A stretch of DNA of 64,000 nucleotides, taken from the NCBI RefSeq assembly GCF_900105765.1, contig NZ_FNTX01000001.1, positions 372,001 to 436,000 of the forward strand, in the 5' to 3' direction. Shown here one piece after another: positions 45,736-55,468 of the stretch (positions are counted from its first letter, which is position 1; every line of letters begins with the position of its first letter). Position numbers and translations under genes: made by a program. The notes beneath the pieces were generated by a model. It did not search any database. It saw only the letters and a list, made by a program, of their open reading frames with translations, and was not told the DNA's origin. The stretch is from Ruania alba (GTDB lineage Bacteria; Actinomycetota; Actinomycetes; Actinomycetales; Beutenbergiaceae).

Positions 45736-47408
45736 CTGCCACTTACGACTACGTCATCGTCGGAGCCGGCGCCGCCGGGTGCGTGCTCGCGAACCGGCTC
45801 AGTGCCGACCCCGCGGCGCGGGTGCTGCTGCTGGAGGCCGGGGGAGCGGACCTGCACCCGCTGGTGAAGATCCCCGCCGGGTTCGGCATGGTGATGGGCA
45901 CCGCGATGAACTGGATCTACGACACCGCGCCGCAACGCCACCTGGCCGACCGGTCGATGTTCCTCCCGCAGGGCAAGGTGCTCGGCGGGTCCACCTCGAT
46001 CAACGCGATGCTCTACGTGCGCGGCAACCGTGGCGACTACGACGGGTGGCGGGATGCCGGGTGCGAGGGCTGGGGCTATGACGACGTGCTGCCCTACTTC
46101 ATCGCGCACGAGCGCAACGAGCGGCTCGCCGACGCCTTCCACGGCACCGACGGGGAGCTGAACGTGGCCGACCAGGTGCAGCACAATCCGCTCTCGCGTG
46201 CCTTCGTCCGCTCGTGCCAGCAGGCCGGGATCCCGTTCACACCGGACCCGAACGGCGCCGACCAGACGGGCGTCTTCTACCACCAGGTCACCCAGCGCAA
46301 GGCCCGCCGGGAGAGTGCCGCGACGGCGTTCCTCAAGCCGGTCCGCTCCCGCCCCAACCTGACCGTGCTCACCGGGGCGGACGTGCGGCGGGTGCAGGTC
46401 TCCGACGGCGTGGCCACCGGTGTGGAGTACCGGCGCGGTGGCCGTGTGGTCACCGCCCGCGCCCGGCGTGAGGTGATCGTCAGTGCCGGGGCGATCAACT
46501 CGCCGCGGCTGCTGCTGCACTCCGGGATCGGCCCGGCCGAGGAGTTGCGGTCGATCGGGGTGCCGGTGGTGCATGACCTTCCCGGTGTCGGGAAGAACCT
46601 GCACGACCAGCTCGAGGTGTATATCACCGTCGACGCTGCGCAACCGGTCAGCTACACCGGTGAGGACCGGGGGCTGCGGATGCTGCGGCACGGCATCCAA
46701 TACACGCTGTTCCGGACCGGGCCGGCCACCGCCACGGTCACCGAGGCGGGTGCCTTCGTGCGCAGCGAGGAATCCGTGGCACAGCCGGACATCCAACTGC
46801 ACATGCTCCCTGTCACGGTGAAGTGGAAGGACGGTTCCCGCACCGCGGAGAAGGTGACCGGGCATGGGTTCACCATTCTCGCCTGCGCGATCCGGCCGAA
46901 GAGTCGCGGTGAGGTGCGGTTGACCTCGGCTGACCCGGCCGAGCCGCCCGTGGTGGACCCGAACTACCTGGCCGAGGAAGAGGACTGGCGGGTGTCGGTG
47001 GCGGGCCTGCGAAGGATCCGAGAGGTGCTCGCCCAGCCCGCATTCGCCCCGTACGTCGCCGCCGAGGACATGCCCGGGGCGGATGTGGACACCGACGAGG
47101 AGCTGCGGGACTACATCACCCAGTGGGGCAAGACCGACTACCACCCGGTGGGCACCTGCAAGATGGGCGTCGACGACATGGCAGTGGTGGACCCGCAGCT
47201 GCGCGTGCGTGGGGTGCAGGGGCTGCGGGTGATCGACTCCTCGATCATGCCGACCATCATCAGCGGCAACACACAGGCGCCGTCGATGATGATCGGGGAG
47301 AAGGGGGCGGCGCTGGTGCTGGGCTCTGACCGGCCGGTGGCCGGGCCGACGGCCGATGCCGCGCAGGTGCGCAACACTATCGACGGTCCTCAGCCACGCA
47401 CTGCCTGA
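45732..47408 (+). CDS. GMC-family FAD alcohol dehydrogenase/oxidase
   Basis: 558 residues from ATG 45732. FAD motif YVIVGAGAAGCVLANRLS, then the GMC signatures FLPQGKVLGGSTSINAMLYVRG and SAGAINSPRLLLHSGIGP. The catalytic His-Asn pair is in YHPVGTCKMG and ISGNTQAPSMMIGEKGA. Close to choline dehydrogenase and other alcohol dehydrogenases of this family. Probably the first oxidation step (alcohol to aldehyde) in the island. A nested hairpin overlaps its 3' end. Confidence 0.93.
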   Translation: MTATYDYVIVGAGAAGCVLANRLSADPAARVLLLEAGGADLHPLVKIPAGFGMVMGTAMNWIYDTAPQRHLADRSMFLPQGKVLGGSTSINAMLYVRGNRGDYDGWRDAGCEGWGYDDVLPYFIAHERNERLADAFHGTDGELNVADQVQHNPLSRAFVRSCQQAGIPFTPDPNGADQTGVFYHQVTQRKARRESAATAFLKPVRSRPNLTVLTGADVRRVQVSDGVATGVEYRRGGRVVTARARREVIVSAGAINSPRLLLHSGIGPAEELRSIGVPVVHDLPGVGKNLHDQLEVYITVDAAQPVSYTGEDRGLRMLRHGIQYTLFRTGPATATVTEAGAFVRSEESVAQPDIQLHMLPVTVKWKDGSRTAEKVTGHGFTILACAIRPKSRGEVRLTSADPAEPPVVDPNYLAEEEDWRVSVAGLRRIREVLAQPAFAPYVAAEDMPGADVDTDEELRDYITQWGKTDYHPVGTCKMGVDDMAVVDPQLRVRGVQGLRVIDSSIMPTIISGNTQAPSMMIGEKGAALVLGSDRPVAGPTADAAQVRNTIDGPQPRTA

Positions 47409-47441
47409 TGGGGCAGTGCGTGCGGTATGTCCGTCGATAGT
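47376..47441. terminator. Nested double hairpin ending the island
   Basis: Outer arms ACTATCGACGG (47376-47386) and CCGTCGATAGT (47431-47441) enclose an inner 11-bp stem CACGCACTGCC (47395-47405) with GGCAGTGCGTG (47412-47422). The left arms lie in the last codons of the GMC gene. It likely terminates the operon just before the purN promoter. Confidence 0.75.
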
Positions 47442-47465
47442 TCCTGGCCGGTAAGGTGACGCTCT

Positions 47466-48080
47466 GTGACTCCCGCCAAGCGACTCGTCGTCCTGATCTC
47501 CGGTGGTGGGTCCAATCTCGCCGCCTTGCTCGAGGCCACCGGTGACCCTGGCTACGGGGCGCAGGTGGTCGCCGTCGGGGCGGACCGGCCCAGCGCCGCG
47601 GGCCTGGACCTCGCGCGCGAGGTCGGCATCCCCACCTTCGTGGAGCGGGTGGGCGACCACCCCGACAGGGACGCCTGGGATGCGGCCCTGACGGACGCCG
47701 TCGGGCAGTACGAACCGGACCTGGTGATCTCGGCGGGATTCCTGAAGCTGGTGGGGGAGCGATTCCTCGACCAGTTCGGCGGGCGCTACCTGAACACGCA
47801 CAACTCGCTGCTGCCTGCCTTCCCCGGCATGCACGGGCCGCGGGAGGCGCTCGAGTACGGCGTGAAGGTGGCCGGCGCCACGCTGTTCGTGGTCGATGCG
47901 GGAGTCGACACCGGGGTGATCATCGCTCAGGTGGCAGTGCCAGTGCTGGACGACGACACCGAGGACACCTTGACCGAACGGATCAAGGTGGCCGAGCGGG
48001 CCCAACTGGTGGACTCCGTGGGCCGGCTGGCACGTGAGGGGTGGCGCGTCGAGGGGCGCCGGGTGATCGTTGGCGAGTAG
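47466..48080 (+). CDS. purN: Phosphoribosylglycinamide formyltransferase
   Basis: 204 residues from GTG 47466. TAAGGT (47452-47457) predicts a leader of about two bases. Motifs: VVLISGGGSNLAAL, the active-site region NTHNSLLPAFPGMHG, and VDAGVDTGVIIAQ. It formylates GAR with 10-formyl-THF in purine synthesis. purH follows, as is usual; in other actinobacteria purN often lies just after the DUF6350 gene, from which it is separated here by about 12 kb. Confidence 0.96.
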   Translation: MTPAKRLVVLISGGGSNLAALLEATGDPGYGAQVVAVGADRPSAAGLDLAREVGIPTFVERVGDHPDRDAWDAALTDAVGQYEPDLVISAGFLKLVGERFLDQFGGRYLNTHNSLLPAFPGMHGPREALEYGVKVAGATLFVVDAGVDTGVIIAQVAVPVLDDDTEDTLTERIKVAERAQLVDSVGRLAREGWRVEGRRVIVGE

Positions 48081-48102
48081 TGGACGCTCCCGCTGCGGCC
48101 GG

Positions 48103-48108
48103 TAGACT
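48103..48108 (+). promoter_or_regulatory. purH promoter -10 box
   Basis: TAGACT, with a possible -35 TGGACG at 48081-48086 (16-bp spacer). It puts transcript start near 48115, immediately before the riboswitch P1 stem. Confidence 0.55.
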
Positions 48109-48115
48109 GCTTCGC

Positions 48116-48200
48116 GGGCCGTGACTGGCGTCACGAGGTGGAGCACCACCGGGGAGCGGCCCGAGAAGCTGCGACTTCGTGCACCGGCCGCCTGGGTGCC
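48116..48200 (+). ncRNA. ZTP riboswitch (pfl motif) upstream of purH
   Basis: The conserved first half reads GTGACTGGCG, then GTGGAGCACCACCGGGGAGC; the P1 stem pairs GGGCC (48116-48120) with GGCCC (48158-48162). The second conserved part, GGCCGCCTGGG (48186-48196), forms the pseudoknot with the first. This is the pfl RNA, which binds ZTP/ZMP and turns on purine and one-carbon genes. A better sequence match than chance, and the gene context is the known one. Confidence 0.9.
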
Positions 48201-48262
48201 ACGTCCCGAGCCGGAAGCGACCCGCGACCGGAGCACCCCTCGAGACCCACCAGGAGTACGCC

Positions 48263-49846
48263 GTGACCGACCAGATTCCCGTACGCCGGGCCCTCCTCTC
48301 CGTCTTTGACAAGACCGGACTGGACGCGCTCGCCACCGGCCTGCATGCAGCGGGCGTGGAGCTCGTCTCCACCGGTTCCACCGCGTCGACGATCGAGGCC
48401 GCCGGTGTGCCGGTGACCCGCGTGGAGGACGTGACCGGCTTCCCCGAGTGCCTGGACGGGCGGGTGAAGACGCTGCACCCGCGGATCCACGCCGGCATCC
48501 TCGCCGACCGCCGTCTGCCCGAGCATGTGGCGCAGCTGGAGGAGCTGGACGTCGCCCCGTTCGACCTGGTGGTCGTGAACCTGTACCCGTTCGCCGACAC
48601 CGTGGCTTCGGGCGCCGAGGTGCAGGACTGCATCGAGAAGATCGACATCGGCGGCCCGTCGATGGTGCGGGCCGCCGCGAAGAACCACGCCTCGGTGGCG
48701 ATCGTGACCGCCGGTGCCGACTACGGCTCCGCCGTCACCGCCGCACAGGCGGGCGGGTACACCCTGGCTGAGCGGGAGCAGCTCGCCGCGAAGGCATTCG
48801 TGCACACCGCTACCTACGACGTGCAGGTCGCCTCCTGGATGGGCAACGTGCTCACCGACACCTCCGTGATTGATGGTGAGTCCACCGGGTTCCCCGCCTG
48901 GATGGGCACCGCGGTGGAACGCAACCAGGTGCTGCGCTATGGCGAGAACCCGCACCAGCGGGCCGCCCTGTACACCCACCCTGACGCCGGGGACAGCCTC
49001 GCCACCGCCGAACAGCTGCACGGCAAGGCGATGAGCTTCAACAACTACGTGGACACCGACGCCGCGATCCGGGCCGCGAACGACCACGGCGGCCGGCCGA
49101 CGGTCGCGATCATCAAGCACGCCAACCCGTGCGGGATCGCCGTGGGCGGCGATGTGGCCGAGGCGCACCGCAAGGCGCACGAGTGTGACCCGGTCTCGGC
49201 GTTCGGCGGCGTGATCGCCGTGAACGGCGAGGTGACCCGGGCGATGGCCGAGCAGGTGGCGGAGGTGTTCACCGAGGTGATCGTGGCCCCGGCGTTCGCC
49301 GAGGATGCCCTGGAGGTGCTGCAGCGGAAGAAGAACATCCGGATCCTGCGCACCGAGGGTCGCCCCGGCGGGCTGGACGTGCGGCAGATCTGCGGCGGGT
49401 TCCTCGTTCAGGCCTCCGACCAGATCGACGCCGACGGTGACGACCCGGCGGCCTGGACCCTCGCTGCCGGTGGTGCGGCCGACGAGGCGACCCTGGCCGA
49501 CCTCGCGTTCGCGTGGCGGTCCGTGCGGGCGGTGAAGTCGAACGCCATCCTGCTCGCCTCCGGCGGCGCCTCCGTAGGCATCGGGATGGGGCAGGTGAAC
49601 CGGGTGGACTCCTGCAAGCTGGCCGTGGAGCGCGCGAACACCGGTGACGTGGAGCGGGCCCGCGGCGCCGTGGCAGCCTCCGACGCGTTCTTCCCGTTCG
49701 CCGACGGGCTGCAGGTGCTGATCGACGCCGGCGTGCGGGCCGTGGTGCAGCCGGGTGGGTCGATTCGGGACGAGGAGGTCATCGCCGCCGCAAACGCCGC
49801 CGGGGTGACCCTCTACTTCACCGGGACCCGCCACTTCGCGCACTGA
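48263..49846 (+). CDS. purH: Bifunctional AICAR formyltransferase/IMP cyclohydrolase
   Basis: 527 residues from GTG 48263, with AGGAG 6 nt upstream. The MGS-like IMP cyclohydrolase domain is first ([28 protein letters not shown]-type [30 protein letters not shown]). The transformylase domain follows ([47 protein letters not shown]). It does the last two steps to IMP. Controlled by a ZTP riboswitch. Confidence 0.97.
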   Translation: MTDQIPVRRALLSVFDKTGLDALATGLHAAGVELVSTGSTASTIEAAGVPVTRVEDVTGFPECLDGRVKTLHPRIHAGILADRRLPEHVAQLEELDVAPFDLVVVNLYPFADTVASGAEVQDCIEKIDIGGPSMVRAAAKNHASVAIVTAGADYGSAVTAAQAGGYTLAEREQLAAKAFVHTATYDVQVASWMGNVLTDTSVIDGESTGFPAWMGTAVERNQVLRYGENPHQRAALYTHPDAGDSLATAEQLHGKAMSFNNYVDTDAAIRAANDHGGRPTVAIIKHANPCGIAVGGDVAEAHRKAHECDPVSAFGGVIAVNGEVTRAMAEQVAEVFTEVIVAPAFAEDALEVLQRKKNIRILRTEGRPGGLDVRQICGGFLVQASDQIDADGDDPAAWTLAAGGAADEATLADLAFAWRSVRAVKSNAILLASGGASVGIGMGQVNRVDSCKLAVERANTGDVERARGAVAASDAFFPFADGLQVLIDAGVRAVVQPGGSIRDEEVIAAANAAGVTLYFTGTRHFAH

Positions 49847-49913
49847 TCGCTGGCCCCTCCGCGCACGCCCCTCAGCGCTCGCCCCCTCTCCGCCGAACGC
49901 TCGCCCCCTTCCC

Positions 49914-49973
49914 GCCGAACGCAACCTTGTGCGGCAGAACGTGCCGCGAACGCCGCACACGGTTGCGCTCGGC
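49914..49973. repeat. Palindromic element copy 1 (before the Fic gene)
   Basis: Arms of 22 nt (49914-49935, 49952-49973) containing GCAACCTTGTGCGGC and GCCGCACACGGTTGC, paired with two mismatches around a 16-nt loop. It lies in the 181-base gap between purH and the Fic gene. Extra partial arms (CGCCGAACGC) occur just upstream. Related copies: 51250-51309 and 58529-58574. Confidence 0.85.
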
Positions 49974-49981
49974 AGCGCGCA

Positions 49982-50012
49982 AGATTATGAGCTACGCTGG
50001 AACTCATAATCT
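49982..50012. promoter_or_regulatory. Inverted repeat ahead of the Fic gene
   Basis: AGATTATGAG (49982-49991) and CTCATAATCT (50003-50012) form a perfect 10-bp inverted repeat around 11 nt. It is unusually AT-rich for this window and ends 15 bases before the Fic ATG. Probably an operator, perhaps for the winged-helix C-terminus of the Fic protein itself. Confidence 0.6.
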
Positions 50013-50027
50013 GGGGTGGGAGGTGTT

Positions 50028-51224
50028 ATGGATTCGTCTTCGACAGATGGTGCATGGCCTGCCCTCCAGTGGGAAGAGCGCGTCTGGACTCCCGCGGGCC
50101 AATGGGGTGTACAGGCGGCGAGCCGTGGCCGCGCGCAGGCGTATCTTGCGGCAGTGCCTGCCTCGGTCGCTCAACGTGTCCCTGCCCTCTCGACTGATGT
50201 CGAGGGCGCAGCGCGCGATGCTGAACGGGAGTTGAGTCGTCTCGATGCCGAGCTCGGAGTGCGTGTGAGTTCGTTCGCTCCGGTGCTGCTCCGGTCGGAA
50301 GCGGCGTCATCGTCCCAGATCGAGATGCTCACGGCTTCCGCGCGAGCGATCTTCAGCGCTGAACTGGGCCTGAGGACGGGCCGCAATGCCGAGCAGATCA
50401 CCGCGAACACGCGACTGTTGGAATCGGCGATCGCTCTGGCCGACGAGATATCGCCAGCAGCGATTCTGCAGATGCACGCTGTGCTGATGGAGAACCGGAG
50501 CGCGCACCCGAGGGGCCGTTGGCGCGACGAGGCGGTCTGGGTGGGCACCCGCTCGGACAGCGCTGTGGGTGCTGAGTTTGTGGCGCCGCACCATGCGCGG
50601 ATTCCCGCTCTCATCGACGACCTTGTCGCGCTCGCGTCACGTCGTGACATCTCGCCCGTGGTTCATCTGAGCGTGGTGCATGCGCAGTTCGAGACCATCC
50701 ATCCGTTCACGGACGGCAACGGCCGGACCGGGCGCGCATTGGCACAGGCGATGCTCCGGCACGCAGGAGTGACGCGCCACCTGGCTATTCCGGTCTCGGC
50801 CGGGCTGCTCGCGGACATCGAGGGGTATCACCGTTCACTCACGGCATTCCGCTCCGGCGACGTGGAGCCCATCGTGCTCGCATTCACCGACGCGATTGCG
50901 CGGGCCATTGCCAATACGCGGGCCCTGGTGGCCGAACTCGACGAGATCCGGGCACGCTGGGAGGAGCGACTGAGGGTTCGTCGGGACAGCCATGCGTGGC
51001 GGCTCCTGGACGTGCTGCTCCGCAGTCCGGTGGTGTCGGCAGCGCTGGCAGCCGACGAACTCGGCATCCGGCAGCCCAATGTGTATCCGCCACTGCGAGC
51101 GCTCACTGAGGCAGGAATCCTCGCCTCCAAGCGCGAGCACCAGCTCGGTCCGTTCTGGCGCGCCGACGAGGTACTGAGTGCTGTGGATGCGTTCGCGGAG
51201 CGGGCGGGACGGCGGGAAGGCTGA
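50028..51224 (+). CDS. Fic-domain protein with C-terminal winged helix
   Basis: 398 residues from ATG 50028, with GGGAGG just upstream. The core motif HPFTDGNGRTGR (residues 225-236) is intact, so AMP transfer to a target protein is chemically possible. An N-terminal inhibitory-type segment SSSQIEML (94-101) matches S/TxxxE but has Met where Gly or Asn is usual. The C-terminal 70 residues (LLDVLLRSPVVSAALAADELGIRQPNVYPPLRALTEAGIL) look like a winged helix. Lower GC than its neighbours, its own operator, and flanking palindromes suggest transfer. Target unknown. Confidence 0.87.
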   Translation: MDSSSTDGAWPALQWEERVWTPAGQWGVQAASRGRAQAYLAAVPASVAQRVPALSTDVEGAARDAERELSRLDAELGVRVSSFAPVLLRSEAASSSQIEMLTASARAIFSAELGLRTGRNAEQITANTRLLESAIALADEISPAAILQMHAVLMENRSAHPRGRWRDEAVWVGTRSDSAVGAEFVAPHHARIPALIDDLVALASRRDISPVVHLSVVHAQFETIHPFTDGNGRTGRALAQAMLRHAGVTRHLAIPVSAGLLADIEGYHRSLTAFRSGDVEPIVLAFTDAIARAIANTRALVAELDEIRARWEERLRVRRDSHAWRLLDVLLRSPVVSAALAADELGIRQPNVYPPLRALTEAGILASKREHQLGPFWRADEVLSAVDAFAERAGRREG

Positions 51225-51249
51225 CCAGGCTCAGCCCGCTATCACGTCC

Positions 51250-51309
51250 GCCGAACGCAACCCTGTGCGGTGTTTGGCGCGCGATGTGCCGCACCAGGTT
51301 GCGCTCGGC
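51250..51309. repeat. Palindromic element copy 2 (after the Fic gene)
   Basis: Arms 51250-51271 (GCCGAACGCAACCCTGTGCG plus two bases) and 51288-51309 (GCCGCACCAGGTTGCGCTCG plus two bases) around a 16-nt loop. Same orientation as copy 1. It lies between converging genes and may also act as a two-way terminator. Confidence 0.85.
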
Positions 51310-51312
51310 GGG

Positions 51313-52542
51313 CTAGATGACGGCGCGGCGCAGCGGCGTGGCCGGGTCGGCGGCGAGGGTGCGGTCCAACCGCGGCAGCGATCCGCGGCTGAGCAGCTTA
51401 CGCACCGCACCGACCTCCCGGGGGGCGTCGGCGATCACCGCGCCAACCAGGTGCTCACCGTCGAAACACAGCGTGGTCCACGCCTGGGTGAGGTCGCCGC
51501 GGGTGAGCTGGTCGTCGGTGAGCCGGCCGAACACAGTGAGATGGTGGCCGAGCTGGGTGGAGTAGACGTACGGGGCCGGTTCAGCCGTGTCCTCCGCGGG
51601 CGCATGCCCGACGAGAGCGCGTGCCAGCGGCACCGGGTCGGTGAGGGCGGCCGACCAGTGCCCACCGGGCACGGAGCCGAACAGCGGGTGGGTGCGGGCG
51701 GCGACGTCTCCGACCGCCCACACCCGCGGGTGCATCGACCGACCGGTCCCGTCCACCGGGAGGTGACCGGACGCCGTCAGGGGCATGGAGGGTTCCAGCC
51801 AGCCCGTGCTCGGGCGGGCGCCGATCGCGCACAGCACCACGTCCGCCGTCAGGACCTCTCCGGTGGCCAGGGTCACGACGGCGGACCGTACGCTGGCCAC
51901 GGGGGTGTCCGTGCGTAGCCGTACGCCCTGGGCGGCGTACCAGTCGATGGTGCGTGCCCCGAGCTCGGTGCCGAGCTGGCGGGCCAGGGGAGCGGGGCCG
52001 GCCTCCAGTACGGTCACGTCACAACCGGCGCCGGCGGCCACCCCGGCAACCTCGGCACCGATCCAGCCGGCCCCGATCACGATCAGGGATGCTCCCGGGA
52101 CCAACCGCGCCCGAAGGTCGGCGGCGTCCTCGAGGGAGTGCAGCGTGAAGGTGCCGGACCAATCCGCGGGCTGGACGGCGCGGGAGCCGGTGGCGGCCAC
52201 GACGGCGTCGGCCTCGAAGTCGCCACTGGTGGTCTGCACAATGACGGGGTCATCGGTGGTGGTCCCCACATGCAAGGCATCGGCGGTGGTGCTCAGGTGC
52301 AGATCGTCGGCGAGGGCGCTGAGGTCCTGGTCGAGATCGTCGGCGAGCCAGGTGGGCTCGGGATGGCTGAGCAGTTCCTTGGAGAGCGGGGGCCGGTCGT
52401 ACGGCAGGTGCGGTTCGGCGCCGATCACTCGGAGGTGGCCGGTGAACCCAGCCGCTCGCAGCTCAGCGGCGGTGCGCAGGCCCGCGAGACCTGCTCCCAC
52501 CACGAGGATCCGGTTCGGAGTACCGAGGCTGGAGTTGCTCAC
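51313..52542 (-). CDS. Ferredoxin-reductase-like FAD/NAD(P)H oxidoreductase
   Basis: 409 residues from GTG 52542. TAGCGT on the minus strand (52549-52554) places the transcript start exactly at this GTG, so it is leaderless. FAD motif ILVVGAGLAGLRTAAELRAAG, then RPPLSKELL, ATGSRAVQP, the NAD(P)H motif LIVIGAGWIGAEVAGVAAGAG and WAVGDVAAR. Similar proteins reduce ferredoxins of oxygenase systems, but no partner is near. Residues of about 255-262 (LTASGHLP) are encoded by a copy of the dispersed palindrome arm. Confidence 0.88.
   Translation of the reverse strand: MSNSSLGTPNRILVVGAGLAGLRTAAELRAAGFTGHLRVIGAEPHLPYDRPPLSKELLSHPEPTWLADDLDQDLSALADDLHLSTTADALHVGTTTDDPVIVQTTSGDFEADAVVAATGSRAVQPADWSGTFTLHSLEDAADLRARLVPGASLIVIGAGWIGAEVAGVAAGAGCDVTVLEAGPAPLARQLGTELGARTIDWYAAQGVRLRTDTPVASVRSAVVTLATGEVLTADVVLCAIGARPSTGWLEPSMPLTASGHLPVDGTGRSMHPRVWAVGDVAARTHPLFGSVPGGHWSAALTDPVPLARALVGHAPAEDTAEPAPYVYSTQLGHHLTVFGRLTDDQLTRGDLTQAWTTLCFDGEHLVGAVIADAPREVGAVRKLLSRGSLPRLDRTLAADPATPLRRAVI
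51758..51778 (+). repeat. Third copy of the AGGTGACCGG palindrome arm, inside a gene
   Basis: 21 nt identical to 5942-5962 (core AGGTGACCGGACGCCGTC at 51761-51778). It lies in the flavoprotein gene and is read antisense to the GT4 copy. No left arm is seen beside it. Confidence 0.8.
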
Positions 52543-52608
52543 CCGGCCACGCTACTCGCGCCGGGAACCTGCCGGGCGCAGCCTCGCAGCGGCGGTAGGC
52601 TCGCAGCG

Positions 52609-52917
52609 ATGACCACCCCCCGGCCCACCCCGCGGCCTGTCGAACCTGGCCACTGGCGCCGGTACGTCGTCATGTGGATCGCCCTCGCGTGGCTGCTCGC
52701 GGCCTTCGTGGTGATGATCGTCGAAGGAGCGCGCCCCGGTGCGCTGGTGATCGCCTCCGAGCTGGTGGTGCTCGGCTTTGTCCGTGCTGTGACTCGCAGC
52801 CCCGGGCCATACGGGATCACCAGCCGCTCGCGTGCCTTCGATGTCGCCGTCCTGATGCTCAGCGGGATCGGGATCGGCACGCTCGCGCTGATCGCGAGCG
52901 GCCTAGATCCCCTCTGA
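52609..52917 (+). CDS. DUF3017 small membrane protein
   Basis: 102 residues from ATG 52609. TAGGCT (52596-52601) puts the transcript start within one base of the ATG. Three hydrophobic helices (YVVMWIALAWLLAAFVVMIV, ALVIASELVVLGFVRAV, VAVLMLSGIGIGTLALIASG) with the R-rich loop fit DUF3017, an actinobacterial family often found between one-carbon or purine genes and mdh, as here. Function unknown. Confidence 0.78.
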   Translation: MTTPRPTPRPVEPGHWRRYVVMWIALAWLLAAFVVMIVEGARPGALVIASELVVLGFVRAVTRSPGPYGITSRSRAFDVAVLMLSGIGIGTLALIASGLDPL

Positions 52918-52919
52918 GC

Positions 52920-54041
52920 TCAGGCGCGAGGAGTTTCGCGCTCGTCGGGCTCACCGTCGTCCGTGCTCTCGGCACCAGCCTCAGGAGATGCCGCGTCCAC
53001 GTCGACGGTTTCCGTCTCGGTCGCCTCGTCGTCGAGCGCCGTCACGTCGTAGTCCTCGGTGAAGGCGTCGTCGCGCTCGGGAGTCGCTTCGTCCTCGGTG
53101 AGGACGACCGGGGAGTCGTCGGACTCGACGTCCTGATCGAGCACCTCGGTCTCATCGGTGAAGTCCTCGTCGATCTCGTCGTCACCCTCGTCCTCGTCGT
53201 CCCACGCGTAGGTGTCCTCCTCCGCGAGCGGCTCCGGAGCGAAGACCGTGAACATCAGTCCGGCGATCGCACCACCCAGCAGCGGTGCCACCCAGAACAC
53301 CCACAGGTCGCCCAGCGCCCAGCTTTCGGAGAAGATCGCGGCCGCTGTCGCACGCACGGGGTTCAGCGCCCCGCCGGTGAGCGTGTAGGTGGCCACAGTG
53401 AGTCCCGCATACGCCAGGCCGATCACCACGGGACCGCTGAGGACGCCACGGCGCAACCCGCGCCCCGCAGCCAGCGCGACCGCCACGAACAGCATGGTCG
53501 CGATCGCCTCCACCAGCAGCACCTGCACCAGATCGCTGGACACCTCACCGCCGGAGAGGCGCCCGAGGGTGGAGTTCTCGCCGATGCCGCTGGCGTTCGT
53601 GCTGAACATCGACCGGGTGGACCCCTGTCCGCTGGCCGTGGCCAGCGCCGTCGGGATTGTCACGAACAGCAGGGCCGCCGCACCGACGGCGCCGATCAGT
53701 TGCGCCACCCAGTAGGGCAGGATGTCCGCCCAGGAGATCCGGCCGGTGAGCGCGGCGCCAAGGGTGACGGCCGGGTTCAGGTGCCCGCCGGAGACGTGTC
53801 CGATCACGGCGATGGCGACGATCACGCCGGCTCCCCAGGCGAGGAGCTTGGCACCCTCGTCCGGGTTGACCGTGACCCCGGCATACAGGGTGACGCCGAA
53901 CCCGATGAACACGAGTAGGAAGGTGCCGAGGATCTCGGCGGCGAAGCGGATGAACAGAGGACGCTCGGCTGGGGTGACGTGGTCCTCGGCGGTGCCGGTG
54001 CGGTCGTCGGTCTCGACGGCCGGGGCGGTGGGGGTGGACAT
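52920..54041 (-). CDS. Aquaporin/glycerol facilitator with long acidic tail
   Basis: 373 residues from ATG 54041. Six membrane helices with the first pore box intact (SGGHLNPAVTLG) and the second changed to NPV (GGALNPVRATAAAI). It should pass water or small neutral solutes. Odd: after the last helix (near 265) comes an acidic tail of about 100 residues, rich in Asp, Glu and Thr (TYAWDDEDEGDDEIDEDFTDE), likely disordered and cytoplasmic. Typical family members end soon after helix 6. It converges with the DUF3017 gene. Confidence 0.88.
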   Translation of the reverse strand: MSTPTAPAVETDDRTGTAEDHVTPAERPLFIRFAAEILGTFLLVFIGFGVTLYAGVTVNPDEGAKLLAWGAGVIVAIAVIGHVSGGHLNPAVTLGAALTGRISWADILPYWVAQLIGAVGAAALLFVTIPTALATASGQGSTRSMFSTNASGIGENSTLGRLSGGEVSSDLVQVLLVEAIATMLFVAVALAAGRGLRRGVLSGPVVIGLAYAGLTVATYTLTGGALNPVRATAAAIFSESWALGDLWVFWVAPLLGGAIAGLMFTVFAPEPLAEEDTYAWDDEDEGDDEIDEDFTDETEVLDQDVESDDSPVVLTEDEATPERDDAFTEDYDVTALDDEATETETVDVDAASPEAGAESTDDGEPDERETPRA

Positions 54042-54083
54042 GCGGTTCCCATCGGGTCGGGCGTGGATAAGTCAGCACGGTGA

Positions 54084-55313
<1,230 letters not shown>

Positions 55314-55346
55314 TCGGCTTGTTCCGACCTCTCCTCACTGAACCAC

Positions 55347-55382
55347 CCGCGTGGCCGCACCGAACTCGGTGCGGCCACGCGG
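55347..55382 (+). terminator. mdh terminator
   Basis: A perfect 15-bp stem, CCGCGTGGCCGCACC (55347-55361) with GGTGCGGCCACGCGG (55368-55382), and a 6-nt loop, 34 bases after the stop. Confidence 0.85.
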
Positions 55383-55468
55383 CGCGTTAGGGGAGCGTCG
55401 ATCTTTCGCATCTCCCACGAACGACTACGTTGGAGCATGGCCGATGCCGTCCTACCCGAAGGTTGACC

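Noticed and set aside
55437-55466. Nine-codon leader frame (MADAVLPEG) at the mannosidase promoter
   Set aside because: It would be leaderless and end two bases before the mannosidase GTG, which is suggestive, but it is too short to support without conservation data.
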